DNA of 64,000 bases from JADLGL01 sp050184415 (GTDB taxonomy: Bacteria > Pseudomonadota > Alphaproteobacteria > Rhizobiales > Kaistiaceae). The first letter of the stretch is position 1, and every line of letters begins with the position of its first letter. The stretch is from assembly GCA_050184415.1 (NCBI GenBank), contig JBFXAJ010000005.1, positions 62,001-126,000 of the forward strand, given 5' to 3'. Below, one piece after another: positions 19,133 through 27,902 of the stretch. The position numbers were made by a program, and so were the translations under genes. The notes under the pieces were generated by a model. That model was given only the letters and a program-made list of their open reading frames with translations. It searched no databases and was not told the DNA's origin.

Positions 19133-19837
19133 TCAGGCGCCGCCCTGGAGCGCGGCCGCGATCAGCCGGTTGCCGTCGGGAGAATTCCACTCCGCCGGCC
19201 CTTCCATGATGCCGAGGAGGCAGCCCGCGCCGTCGACCAGCACCGTGGTCGGGAGGCCGCCCATCCCGCCGGCGCGCCGGATGTCCACCAGCGTATCCAT
19301 CCGGGCGTCGACATAGAGATCGAGATTCTCGATGCCGATTTCATCGAGGAACGCCGCAGGCACCTCCGGCGGGTCGCGGTCGAGGCTGATGGCGACGACC
19401 TCGAACTCGTCGCCGCCATGGGTCCCGTCGAGGGCGTCGAGAGCAGGCATTTCGATCCGGCACGGGACGCACCATGTCGCCCAGAAATTGACCAGCAGCG
19501 TCCGGCCGCCGAAATCGGCGAGCGTAACGGGCGTGCCGTCCGGACGGGCGAAGCCGAGGCTCGCCAGCGATGTCGGCTGGCTCACCACGCGAAAGGCCGC
19601 GACCTCACCGGTCGCCAGGGGATCGAGCCGTTGCGCATCGGCGGTCGCGGTCGCGCAGTCCGGGTCGATCGGCCCGGTCTGGGTCGCGGGCGTGGCGAGG
19701 GTCGGCAACGCGCCGGGTCCGGGACCATCCGTCTGGTTGCCTTGCGGTCGCTGGCTCACGTATATCGCCACCGCGCCGGCAGCGGCGATCGCAAGGGCGG
19801 CGATCGCGACCGCGAAGACGGTAGAGCGCTCGGGCAT
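19133..19837 (-). CDS. tlpA: TlpA-like membrane-anchored thioredoxin family protein
   Basis: This is a 234-residue protein with an N-terminal membrane anchor (about residues 7-26), a Pro/Thr linker and a periplasmic thioredoxin fold. The WCVPC motif has its cysteines at 123 and 126, and GGLPTTVLVD supplies the cis-proline. Two further cysteines (Cys61 and one in GAGCLLG) match the TlpA pattern. In Bradyrhizobium TlpA reduces cytochrome oxidase copper-site proteins. It faces argH 27 bases away, an arrangement shared by many Rhizobiales. The ATG at 19837 is chosen over 19990, which would overlap argH. Confidence 0.9.
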   Translation of the reverse strand: MPERSTVFAVAIAALAIAAAGAVAIYVSQRPQGNQTDGPGPGALPTLATPATQTGPIDPDCATATADAQRLDPLATGEVAAFRVVSQPTSLASLGFARPDGTPVTLADFGGRTLLVNFWATWCVPCRIEMPALDALDGTHGGDEFEVVAISLDRDPPEVPAAFLDEIGIENLDLYVDARMDTLVDIRRAGGMGGLPTTVLVDGAGCLLGIMEGPAEWNSPDGNRLIAAALQGGA

Positions 19838-19864
19838 GGTGGCGCGGTCTCCGGAGACCTTGAG

Positions 19865-21250
19865 ATGAGCAACAGCATGTGGGGCGGCCGGTTCGCCGAC
19901 TCCCCCGATTCGATCATGGAAGAGATCAACGTGTCGATCGACGTCGACCGGCGACTCTTCCGCCAGGACATTGCCGCCAGCCAGGCTCACGCCCGGATGC
20001 TGGGTGCGCGCGGCATCATCGGCGCGGACGATGCCGAAAAGATCGTCGAGGGTCTAGGCGCGGTTCTGCGGGAAATTGAAGCGGGCTCCTTCAACTTTTC
20101 GCGCGAGCGGGAGGACATCCATCTCAACGTCGAAGCCCGGCTCAAGGAGCTGATCGGACCGGCGGCCGGCCGCCTCCATACCGCCCGGTCGCGGAACGAC
20201 CAGGTTGCGACCGACTTCCGGCTTTTCGTCCGCGACGCCATCGACGGCATCGACGGCGAGCTGAAGGCGCTGCAGCAGGCGCTGGCCGATCGCGCCGTCG
20301 GAACCGCCGCCCTCGTGATGCCCGGTTTCACCCATCTCCAGACCGCCCAGCCCGTGACGTTCGGGCATCACCTCCTCGCCTATGTCGAGATGTTCGCGCG
20401 CGATCGCGGCCGGTTCGCCGATGCGCGGAAGCGGCTCAACGAATCCCCACTCGGTTCGGCGGCCCTTGCCGGCACGTCCTTTCCGATCGATCGCGAGGCG
20501 ACCGCGACCGCGCTCGGCTTCGACCACCCGATGCGGAACTCGCTCGACGGCGTCTCGGACCGCGATTTCGTCCTCGAGACCCTTTCGGCGGCGTCGCTAT
20601 GCGCGATCCATCTGTCACGGCTCGGCGAGGAGATCGTCCTGTGGTCGTCGCAGCAGTTCGGCTTCGTCCGCCTGTCGGATCGCTTCACGACCGGTTCGTC
20701 GATCATGCCGCAGAAGCGGAACCCCGACGCCGCCGAGCTCATCCGCGGCAAGTCGGGACGGATCATCGGTTCGCTGACGACGCTCCTCGTTGCCCTGAAG
20801 GGCCTGCCGCTCGCCTACCAGAAGGACCTCCAGGAGGATAAGCCGCCGACCTTCGACGCCCTCGACACGCTGTCGGTGTGCCTTGCCGCGGCGGCAGGGA
20901 TGATCCGCGACCTCGTGCCGGATGCCGAACGGATGCGGGCCGCCGCGGGCGCCGGCTTTGCGACCGCGACCGACCTTGCCGACTGGCTCGTCCGCGTCCT
21001 CGGGCTGCCGTTCCGCGACGCCCATCACGCGACGGGCCGGATCGTCGCGCGGGCCGAGGAACTGGGTCTGCCGCTGGAACGCCTGCCGCTCGCCGAGATG
21101 CAGGCGGTCGAGAGCCGGATCACGGCCGAGATATTCGAGGTCCTTGGCGTCGACCGCTCGGTGGAAAGCCGCACCAGCTTTGGCGGCACGGCCCCCGAGA
21201 ATGTGCGCCGACAGGCGGAGCTGTGGCAAAGGAAGCTCGCCGAGGAATAG
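19865..21250 (+). CDS. argH: argininosuccinate lyase
   Basis: This is a 461-residue enzyme that cleaves argininosuccinate to arginine and fumarate, the last step of arginine synthesis. It starts MSNSMWGGRFADSPD and carries the fumarase-superfamily signature GSSIMPQKRNPD, plus TARSRNDQVATD and the catalytic-His region around GFTHLQTAQP. Length is normal. It opens a run argH-lptM-TIGR02302; argJ lies 29 kb away in the same window. Confidence 0.97.
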   Translation: MSNSMWGGRFADSPDSIMEEINVSIDVDRRLFRQDIAASQAHARMLGARGIIGADDAEKIVEGLGAVLREIEAGSFNFSREREDIHLNVEARLKELIGPAAGRLHTARSRNDQVATDFRLFVRDAIDGIDGELKALQQALADRAVGTAALVMPGFTHLQTAQPVTFGHHLLAYVEMFARDRGRFADARKRLNESPLGSAALAGTSFPIDREATATALGFDHPMRNSLDGVSDRDFVLETLSAASLCAIHLSRLGEEIVLWSSQQFGFVRLSDRFTTGSSIMPQKRNPDAAELIRGKSGRIIGSLTTLLVALKGLPLAYQKDLQEDKPPTFDALDTLSVCLAAAAGMIRDLVPDAERMRAAAGAGFATATDLADWLVRVLGLPFRDAHHATGRIVARAEELGLPLERLPLAEMQAVESRITAEIFEVLGVDRSVESRTSFGGTAPENVRRQAELWQRKLAEE

Positions 21251-21332
21251 CGGCGTCGCCGTTGTCCCTGATGACGGCGCGTTGCGATCGGATAGGATGG
21301 CAGCGGGTGGCGGACGACGGAGGAGCTTCGGA

Positions 21333-21497
21333 ATGCCGGGCGCGCTTGCTGGTGGACGGATGGGCGTTATCGCCATGCTCATCCTGGCGGTCGCGCTGAG
21401 CGCCTGCGGCCGCAGAGGCGATCCGCTTCCGCCGCCGGGCGCCGACACGGTCGCCCCTGTGGCTGACGAATCCGCCACTCCTCCGGCGACGCCCTAG
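21333..21497 (+). CDS. lptM: LptM-like small lipoprotein (LPS translocon maturation)
   Basis: This is a 54-residue lipoprotein with signal peptide and lipobox LSAC (lipidated Cys25), followed by GRRGDPLPPP, the hallmark of the LptM/LppL family. E. coli LptM helps disulfide-dependent maturation of the LPS translocon LptD. The start at 21333 follows GGAGGAG by about 6 bases; a start at 21360 would also give a working signal peptide. In most Rhizobiales lysA comes next (from memory), but here the TIGR02302 gene follows directly. Confidence 0.85.
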   Translation: MPGALAGGRMGVIAMLILAVALSACGRRGDPLPPPGADTVAPVADESATPPATP

Positions 21498-21651
21498 CCA
21501 GGCGGCGAGCTTCGGGGAGCAACGAACGGCGAACACGAGCGTTTGATCCCATCGGTTCGCCGCGGGCGCTGCCGGGGCTCGTTCCCGCCGAGGGCGCCTG
21601 TTAGGATCGATTGAGCGTCCGCCGGGGTTGGCGGGCGCCGAAGGATAGCGA

Positions 21652-24180
21652 ATGTCGATCGAGCCGCCGCGCCCCTTGCGGCTCCAGCCGGCGCAAGACG
21701 AGGCTGCGGTTCGCGAGCGGATCGCTCGCGCTGTCGGTCGCGCGCGCCTGGCCCTTCTTTGGGAAGACCTCTGGCCGCGGCTGATCCTTCCGCTCGTCGT
21801 CGTCACGGCGTTTCTTGCCGTCTCCTGGTTCGGCCTCTGGATCGGCATGCCGGAATGGCTGCGGATCGGCCTCCTCGGCCTGTTCGGTCTGGCCGGCCTC
21901 GCGTCGCTGGTTCCTCTGTTCCGGCTCCACCGTCCCTCCGAGGCCGCAGCGCTGGCGCGCGTCGAGCAGGCGACCGGCACGCCGCATCGTCCCGCGACGG
22001 CGGTGCTCGACCGCCTCGGGGCGCAGCATGACGATCCGGCGACGCAGGCGATATGGGCCGCCCATCGCGCGCGGCTTCTGGGCCAGTTCGGGACGCTGCG
22101 TGCCGGGACACCCTCGCCGGGCGTTCCCCGCCGCGATCCCTACGCGCTCCGCTTCCTGGTCGTGCTGCTGGCCGCCATCGCCTTCTTCGCCGCCTCGTCC
22201 AATCCGGGCGACCGGATCGCGGACGCCTTCCGTGCGGCGGCACCCGCGGCGGCCGCCGCCGCCATCGACGCCCGCGTCGATGCCTGGGCCGCGCCGCCGG
22301 CCTATACCCGCCGCCCGCCGGTGTTCCTGACCGGCGAGACGATGCGCGCTGCGGGTCCGATCGCCGTCCCGGCAGGCACGGAGGTGATCGTCCGGTTCGG
22401 TGGCGACGACCAAGGCCTCACGGTGGTCGCCGGCGCCAGCGATGCCGCTCTCTCGCCCGTGGCCGGCGTGGAGGTCGGCGAAGCCACCGAACATCGCGTG
22501 ACGCTCGCGGACGCTGCGGTGGTCTCCGTGCGCGGTGACGGCGACGTTCTCCACGCCTGGCAGTTCGACGTCATTCCCGACGCCGTGCCGACGATCGCCT
22601 TCGCCAGCGATCCGACGCGGACCAACGCCAATGCGCTTCGCGTCGAATACGCCATCGGCGATGATTACGGCGTGACCGCCGCGCGCGGCGAACTCGTGCT
22701 CGCCGATCCCTTGCCACCGGACGTCCGGCCGCTCATTGCGCCACCCGAACTGGCGCTCGCCTTGCCGCCGGGCGATGGCACCGCTGGCGAGGGCGCCCTC
22801 GTTCGCGACTTGACCGCCCATCCGTGGGCCGGCCTGCCGGTAACTCTCACGCTCGTCGCCACCGACGCGATCGGGCAGGAAGGCCGCTCCGAGGCGCGGT
22901 CGTTCATCCTGCCGCCGCGCAGCTTCACCAATCCGCTCGCCCGCGCTCTCATCGAGCAGCGCCGCGAGCTCGCGCTCGACGCCAACCGCCGGTATCGCGT
23001 GGCCTCGGCCCTCGACATCCTCGCCCTCGCGCCGGAGCAGCTGCCCAGCACGGGTGCCTATCTCGCGCTCCGCTCTGTGTATCACCGGCTGGTCAACGCC
23101 CGTTCCGACCAGGATCTGGTCGCCGTCGTCGACTATCTCTGGCAGGTCGCCGTCGCGCTCGAGGACGATCCGCTCGCCGAGGCCGCGGCCGAGCTCCAGG
23201 CAGCGACCGAGGCGCTTCGCGACGCCCTCGATCGCAACGCTCCCCAGGAGGAGATCCAGGCGCTCCTCGAAGAACTGCGCGATGCGATGGCGCGGTACAT
23301 GGAGGAGATGGCCCGCGAAGCCGCCGGCGATCCGCTGCGCGGGACGCCGGCGGATGCCGAGGCGGTAGCGCCCGAGCAGCTCGACGACATCCTCCAGGAG
23401 CTTCAGGACCGCGCCGAGGCCGGCGATCGCGAGGCCGCCCAGCAGCTCCTCGACGAGCTCGACCAGATGATGCAGGGCATGCAGATGGGCAATCTGCAGG
23501 ATCTGCAGCAGCCGCCCGAGGGCACCGAGGAAGCGCTGCGCGAGCTCGGCGACATCATCAACGAGCAGCAGCGCCTCCGCGACGAGACCTTCGCCCTGCA
23601 GCAGCAGCAGAACGCGCCGATGCCGACGCCGCTGACCGACGAGGAAGCGCGGCAGCTCCTCGAGCAGCTCCGGACCCAGCGCGAAGGCGAGCAGGCGCAG
23701 GCGGACCAGCTGCGCGAGCAGCAGCAGACGCTCGACGCCCAGCTTGGCCGGCTCATGGACGAGATGGAGGAGCTGGGCTTCCTAGAACCGGACAACACGC
23801 TCGGCGCAGCCCGCGAGGATATGGCGGCGGCGGGCCAGGCGCTCGGTGCCGGCGACACCGGTACCGCGGTGGCCGAACAGGGTCAGGCGCTCGACAATCT
23901 GCAGGGCGGCGCCCAGAACCTTGCGCAGACCCTCCTCAACCAGCAGGGGGGCGAAAACCCCGACCGCGAGGGTGGCGCCGGCGCCGGCGACGATCCGTTC
24001 GGCCGGCCTGTGCCCACCGAGGGGCCGGACTATGGCGAAGGTGTCGAGGTTCCGGAGCAGATCGACCGCCAGCGCGCCGGGCAGATCCTCGACCTGATCC
24101 GCGAACGGCTCGAAGAGCTCGGCCGGCCCCAGCTCGAGCGCGACTATCTCGAGCGGCTCCTCGACGCCTTCCGGCCGTAG
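21652..24180 (+). CDS. TIGR02302/DUF4175 family membrane protein
   Basis: This is an 842-residue protein typical of Rhizobiales. Two membrane segments lie near residues 45-63 and 70-86, with a third near 165-182. A large Ala/Pro-rich extracytoplasmic region follows, then an unusually Gln/Glu-rich helical C-terminal third (about residues 500-770) full of QLLEQLRTQREGEQ-like heptads that should form coiled coil. No function is established. It follows argH and lptM on the same strand, with a 154-base gap after lptM. Confidence 0.88.
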   Translation: MSIEPPRPLRLQPAQDEAAVRERIARAVGRARLALLWEDLWPRLILPLVVVTAFLAVSWFGLWIGMPEWLRIGLLGLFGLAGLASLVPLFRLHRPSEAAALARVEQATGTPHRPATAVLDRLGAQHDDPATQAIWAAHRARLLGQFGTLRAGTPSPGVPRRDPYALRFLVVLLAAIAFFAASSNPGDRIADAFRAAAPAAAAAAIDARVDAWAAPPAYTRRPPVFLTGETMRAAGPIAVPAGTEVIVRFGGDDQGLTVVAGASDAALSPVAGVEVGEATEHRVTLADAAVVSVRGDGDVLHAWQFDVIPDAVPTIAFASDPTRTNANALRVEYAIGDDYGVTAARGELVLADPLPPDVRPLIAPPELALALPPGDGTAGEGALVRDLTAHPWAGLPVTLTLVATDAIGQEGRSEARSFILPPRSFTNPLARALIEQRRELALDANRRYRVASALDILALAPEQLPSTGAYLALRSVYHRLVNARSDQDLVAVVDYLWQVAVALEDDPLAEAAAELQAATEALRDALDRNAPQEEIQALLEELRDAMARYMEEMAREAAGDPLRGTPADAEAVAPEQLDDILQELQDRAEAGDREAAQQLLDELDQMMQGMQMGNLQDLQQPPEGTEEALRELGDIINEQQRLRDETFALQQQQNAPMPTPLTDEEARQLLEQLRTQREGEQAQADQLREQQQTLDAQLGRLMDEMEELGFLEPDNTLGAAREDMAAAGQALGAGDTGTAVAEQGQALDNLQGGAQNLAQTLLNQQGGENPDREGGAGAGDDPFGRPVPTEGPDYGEGVEVPEQIDRQRAGQILDLIRERLEELGRPQLERDYLERLLDAFRP

Positions 24181-24193
24181 TCGGGCGGGCCGG

Positions 24194-24733
24194 CTAATCC
24201 TCGACGACGCCGACGAAGGGCAGCTCGCGGAAGGCGTGGGCGGCGTCCATGCCGTAGCCGACGACGAAGAGGTCGGGGCTTTCAAAGCCGACATGGTCGG
24301 CATCGATCGCCGTCTTCCGCTTGCCGCGCTTGTCGAGGAGGACTGCCGTGCCGATGCGGGCAGCGCCGCGTTCGCGGAGAAGGTCGCGGGCGAAGGCGAG
24401 CGTGCGGCCGGATTCGAGGATGTCGTCGATGAGGAGGACGTCGCGCCCGGCGACGTCGCTCTCGATGTCGCGGACGATGCGCACCGACCCGGACGATATC
24501 GTGCCCTCGCCGTAGCTCGACAGGGACAGGAACTCGACCTCCGGCGACAACCCCGCAGCGTGCAGCGACCGCAAGAGGTCCGCGGCGAAGACGAAGCTGC
24601 CCTTGAGGATCGCGACCACCAGAAGATCGCGATAGCCGGCGCCGGCGATCTCCGCCGCGAGCTGCGCGTTCCGCGCCGCGATGGCGGCGGCGTCGAAGAG
24701 GATGCGGACCGATCGGTCGCGGATCATCGGCAT
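24194..24733 (-). CDS. hpt: hypoxanthine phosphoribosyltransferase
   Basis: This is a 179-residue type I phosphoribosyltransferase that salvages hypoxanthine/guanine to IMP/GMP. The PRPP loop reads VLLIDDILESGRT, and the conserved ILKGSFVF and SLSSYGEG loops are present. The ATG at 24733 gives MPMIRDRSVRILFD; ATG 24727 is equally plausible. The longer open frame to 24862 is basic and not family-like. It stands convergent to the TIGR02302 gene with 13 bases between stops. Confidence 0.92.
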   Translation of the reverse strand: MPMIRDRSVRILFDAAAIAARNAQLAAEIAGAGYRDLLVVAILKGSFVFAADLLRSLHAAGLSPEVEFLSLSSYGEGTISSGSVRIVRDIESDVAGRDVLLIDDILESGRTLAFARDLLRERGAARIGTAVLLDKRGKRKTAIDADHVGFESPDLFVVGYGMDAAHAFRELPFVGVVED

Positions 24734-24942
24734 GGAGTTCGCTCGGCTCGGCGCCATGGAGAGGGGCGCGATGGCCAGGAGAGGAGGCAACGCGGTTGTC
24801 CTCTCGTCAATTCGGCGCCGGCGCGCAACCGCCATGTTGCGTCTTGTCCGCAAACGCGACATGGGGTCTTCGTAAACGAGACGTTAACGGTGGCCGGCGA
24901 CAAACGCCGGTCTTCGGATTCCACAGGCAGGCCACCCCGCGC

Positions 24943-25602
24943 GTGTTTCGCTTCGACAATGTCGGCTTGCGCTACGGAACGGGGCCGGAGGTCCTGCGCG
25001 ACCTGTCGTTCCGCATTGCCCCACGCTCGTTCCAGTACCTCACCGGCCCGTCCGGAGCCGGCAAGAGCAGCCTCCTCCGGCTGATGTTCCTGTCGATTCG
25101 CCCGACCCGCGGGCTGATCACGATCTTCGGCCGTGACCGCTCGACCGTGAAGCGATCGGAGCTGCCGCTCCTTCGCCGGCGCATCGGCGTCGTCTTCCAG
25201 GACTTTCGGCTCCTGGACCACCTCACGACCTACGAGAACGTCGCGCTGGCGCTCCGGATCGTCGGCAAGCCCGAGGCCCGTTACAAGTCGGACGTGGTCG
25301 AGCTCCTCAACTGGGTCGGCCTTGGCGAACGCATCAACGCCTATCCGCCGGTGCTGTCGGGCGGCGAGAAGCAGCGCGCCGCCATTGCCCGCGCCGTCAT
25401 CGGCCATCCCGAGATCCTTCTCGCCGACGAGCCCACCGGTAATGTCGACCCGCCGCTGGCGCGCCGGCTGCTGCGGCTCTTCGTGGAGCTGAACCGGCTC
25501 GGCACGTCCGTCATCATCGCCACGCACGACACGGAGCTGATGTCGCAATTCCCCGCCCGAAGCATGGTGCTCGAGGATGGCCGGCTTCGGATCAACGACT
25601 GA
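24943..25602 (+). CDS. ftsE: cell division ATP-binding protein FtsE
   Basis: This is a 219-residue ABC ATPase with Walker A GPSGAGKSS (residues 35-43), signature LSGGEKQR and Walker B ILLADEPTG followed by NVDP. It works with FtsX to activate peptidoglycan hydrolases at the division site. The start is GTG at 24943, giving MFRFDNVGLRYG. It overlaps ftsX by 26 bases, implying tight translational coupling. Confidence 0.95.
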   Translation: MFRFDNVGLRYGTGPEVLRDLSFRIAPRSFQYLTGPSGAGKSSLLRLMFLSIRPTRGLITIFGRDRSTVKRSELPLLRRRIGVVFQDFRLLDHLTTYENVALALRIVGKPEARYKSDVVELLNWVGLGERINAYPPVLSGGEKQRAAIARAVIGHPEILLADEPTGNVDPPLARRLLRLFVELNRLGTSVIIATHDTELMSQFPARSMVLEDGRLRIND

Positions 25603-26560
25603 CCACCCGATCAAGACGCAACGCCTTCGGCTGCTGCCGAAGGCGTTGCGGCGCGGGACGACGGCGGCGGGGCCGAGCCCGATCGTGCCGCCGAACTCGA
25701 TCGCCGGAACTGCGCTGATGGCCGTCGTCGCCATCATGAGCTTCCTCGCCTGCATGACCGTCGGCGCGGTCACGCTCGTGCGCGATGCGGCCACCGACTG
25801 GCAGGCCGACGTCGCGCGCGAGCTGACCATCCAGATCATTCCCGCCGAAGGCATCGATGCGGACGAGGCGGCGGACCGCGCCGCGGCCATCGCCCGCGGC
25901 GCCGCCGGCGTTGCCGATGCGCGCGTGCTGACGGCCGACGAGAATGCGGCGCTCCTCGAGCCCTGGCTCGGGGCGGACATCGACGCGGCCGAGCTCCCGA
26001 TCCCGCGCCTCGTCGTCATCGAGATCGAAGACCCGGGAGCGCTCGATATCGAGGCCCTTCGCGGCGACATCGCCACGGTCGAAGGTGCGACGCTCGACGA
26101 CCATGCCATGTGGGTCGATCGCCTCGAGGCGATGGCGAACGTCTCGGTGGTGGTCGGTTTTGCCGTGCTGCTCCTCGTCTTCGCCGCCACGGTGATGTCG
26201 GTCATCTTCGCCACGCGCGGCGCGATGGCGGGGAACCAGCAGCTCGTCTCGGTCCTTCACTTCATTGGGGCCGAGGACTGGTTCGTGGCCCGGGAGTTCC
26301 AGCGCCACTTTCTCGTGCTGGGTCTCAAGGGTGGCCTAGCGGGCGCGCTCGTCGCGGCGATTCTGTTCGGCATCCTCAGCCTGCTCATGGCCGCGATCGG
26401 ACGGTCGCCGGAGGGCGTCCAGGTGTCGGCGCTGTTCGGCAGTTTCTCGGTCGGACCGACCGGCTATTTCGCCGCGATCCTCGTTGCGTTCTTCATCGCC
26501 GTCCTCACGGCGCTGACGTCGCGGCTGACGGTTTTCCGATACCTCGCCGAGGTAAACTAG
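25577..26560 (+). CDS. ftsX: cell division permease FtsX
   Basis: This is a 327-residue membrane protein of the FtsX type: one N-terminal membrane segment (about residues 43-68), a periplasmic domain (about 75-185) and three C-terminal segments, with GAEDWFVAREFQRHF matching the conserved cytoplasmic loop. It forms the FtsEX complex that couples ATP hydrolysis to cell-wall hydrolase activation. The overlap with ftsE and same orientation support one operon, with the acyltransferase gene next. Confidence 0.95.
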   Translation: MAGFGSTTDHPIKTQRLRLLPKALRRGTTAAGPSPIVPPNSIAGTALMAVVAIMSFLACMTVGAVTLVRDAATDWQADVARELTIQIIPAEGIDADEAADRAAAIARGAAGVADARVLTADENAALLEPWLGADIDAAELPIPRLVVIEIEDPGALDIEALRGDIATVEGATLDDHAMWVDRLEAMANVSVVVGFAVLLLVFAATVMSVIFATRGAMAGNQQLVSVLHFIGAEDWFVAREFQRHFLVLGLKGGLAGALVAAILFGILSLLMAAIGRSPEGVQVSALFGSFSVGPTGYFAAILVAFFIAVLTALTSRLTVFRYLAEVN

Positions 26561-26645
26561 GGCACGCTTGCCGCCCGGGCTCCCGTCTGCTCAAGGATCG
26601 GCCGCCGTCTGACATTCCCGCCCGCTCACCAGCCTCCCAAGCCGA

Positions 26646-27443
26646 ATGCTCGTCATCCGATCGCTGCTCTTCAATGCTGCCTTCTACGTCGCGATGGCGG
26701 TCACCTTCATCGTGGTGACGCCGGTCTATTTCTTCCTCCCGCAGCCGCGGAACATGGCCGTGGTGAGCTGGCTCGCCCGGGTCGAGCTCTGGCTGCTCCG
26801 CGTCATCGCCGGCACGAAGGTGGAGTTCCGCGGGCTCGAGAACCTGCCGGACGGGCCGTTCATCCTTGCATCGAAACACCAGTCGATCTGGGAGACGTTC
26901 GCCTTCCTGAAGCCGATCCCGAACCCCGGCGTCGTGATCAAGCGCCAGCTCCTCTACGTCCCGATCTGGGGCTGGTGGGCGTGGAAGGCCGAGATGATCT
27001 ACGTCACCCGCGGCGGCGGCACGGCGGCGCTGCGCGAGATCACCGAAGGGGGCGAGCGCGTCCTCAAACAGGGGCGGCCGCTGATCATCTTCCCCGAGGG
27101 GACCCGCCGCGCGCCCGGCGCGCCGCCCGACTACAGGCAGGGCATCGCGCTCCTTTACGCCAAGCTCGGCGTTCCCGTGGTCCCGGTCGCCCTCAATTCC
27201 GGCCTCTACTGGCCGCGGCGGCGGTTCCTGCGCTTTCCAGGAACCATCATCGTCGAAATGATGCCGCCCATTCCGCCGAAGCTCTCCCCGCGAGCCTTCC
27301 TTAACGAACTCACGGCTACGATCGAATCCGGTTGCGATCGCCTTCTCCTCGAAGCGGACGCCGCTACGCCGCGGCCGCCATTCGGAGATGAGGCGAAAGC
27401 GAGGCTGGCTGAACTGAAAAAGACTGATTCTTCCGTTACTTAG
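26646..27443 (+). CDS. PlsC-type lysophospholipid acyltransferase
   Basis: This is a 265-residue membrane-associated acyltransferase with an N-terminal hydrophobic segment (about 9-31). The catalytic block reads SKHQSIWE (His78 with Glu83 in place of the usual Asp of the HX4D motif) and the phosphate-binding block FPEGTRR is intact. It probably acylates lysophosphatidate or a related lysolipid. The Glu substitution is, to my knowledge, common in alphaproteobacterial members. It lies 85 bases after ftsX. Confidence 0.88.
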   Translation: MLVIRSLLFNAAFYVAMAVTFIVVTPVYFFLPQPRNMAVVSWLARVELWLLRVIAGTKVEFRGLENLPDGPFILASKHQSIWETFAFLKPIPNPGVVIKRQLLYVPIWGWWAWKAEMIYVTRGGGTAALREITEGGERVLKQGRPLIIFPEGTRRAPGAPPDYRQGIALLYAKLGVPVVPVALNSGLYWPRRRFLRFPGTIIVEMMPPIPPKLSPRAFLNELTATIESGCDRLLLEADAATPRPPFGDEAKARLAELKKTDSSVT

Positions 27444-27474
27444 TCGAAGTTAAGCCGCAATGCCGCATTAGTCC

Positions 27475-27508
27475 TTGCATCGATAGCGTAGGTGTTCTAC
27501 ATTTGTTC
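27475..27508 (+). promoter_or_regulatory. promoter overlapped by a LexA (SOS) box
   Basis: A perfect alphaproteobacterial SOS box, GTTC-TACATTT-GTTC, occupies 27494-27508. It overlaps a promoter with -35 TTGCAT (27475-27480), a 17-base spacer and -10 TACATT (27498-27503). The expected transcription start, about 7 bases after the -10, falls on the A of the ATG at 27511. LexA bound here would cover the -10 element and block transcription. Confidence 0.8.
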
Positions 27509-27510
27509 TC

Positions 27511-27876
27511 ATGATGAGTAGCGACAGGTTCCATCTCGTGGACGGCGGAGCGCCCAAGGTGCCGGGGCTCGGAGCGCTCGGCGAGCGCTTCCACTACTGG
27601 TGCGGCGCGTCCGGCCGGCGCTACCTGTTCACGGCCGTCGCGCCCGAGGAGCTGGGCGATTTCAGCGCTGCTGTGGTGGTTCTCGCCCGTCATGGCAATG
27701 ACGGGCTTGCCGGCGAGGACGTCATGCTGATGGGCGGTGACCGGAGCGTCATCGCCGCGCGGCTCGCGGCCGACCCGGGCCTCGTCGCCTTCGTGCATCT
27801 CCTCAGCCCGACGCACGCCGCGCGCCAGGCGGCCGTTCGCGATCTCCTCGGCACCCGCCAGTCGATGGCCGCCTAG
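27511..27876 (+). CDS. small SOS-box-controlled protein of unknown function, probably leaderless
   Basis: This is a 121-residue soluble-looking protein, predicted alternating strands and helices, with no signal peptide, membrane segment or motif I recognise. Notable stretches are FHYWCGASGRRYLFTAVA, AVVVLARHGND and FVHLLSPTHAARQAAVRDLLG. The start ATG (or the next ATG, 27514) lies two bases after a perfect LexA box, leaving no room for a ribosome-binding site, so the mRNA is probably leaderless. Position 67 bases after the ftsEX-acyltransferase run makes a damage-induced role conceivable, but SulA-like cell division control is only a guess. Codon usage looks like that of the neighbours. Confidence 0.75.
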   Translation: MMSSDRFHLVDGGAPKVPGLGALGERFHYWCGASGRRYLFTAVAPEELGDFSAAVVVLARHGNDGLAGEDVMLMGGDRSVIAARLAADPGLVAFVHLLSPTHAARQAAVRDLLGTRQSMAA

Positions 27877-27902
27877 GAACTGCCGCGGATCGCCGCCGGC
27901 GA

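Noticed and set aside
24734..24942. Longer hpt start at 24862
   Set aside because: The extension is Arg-rich, not found in the family, and would overlap the region needed for the divergent ftsE promoter.
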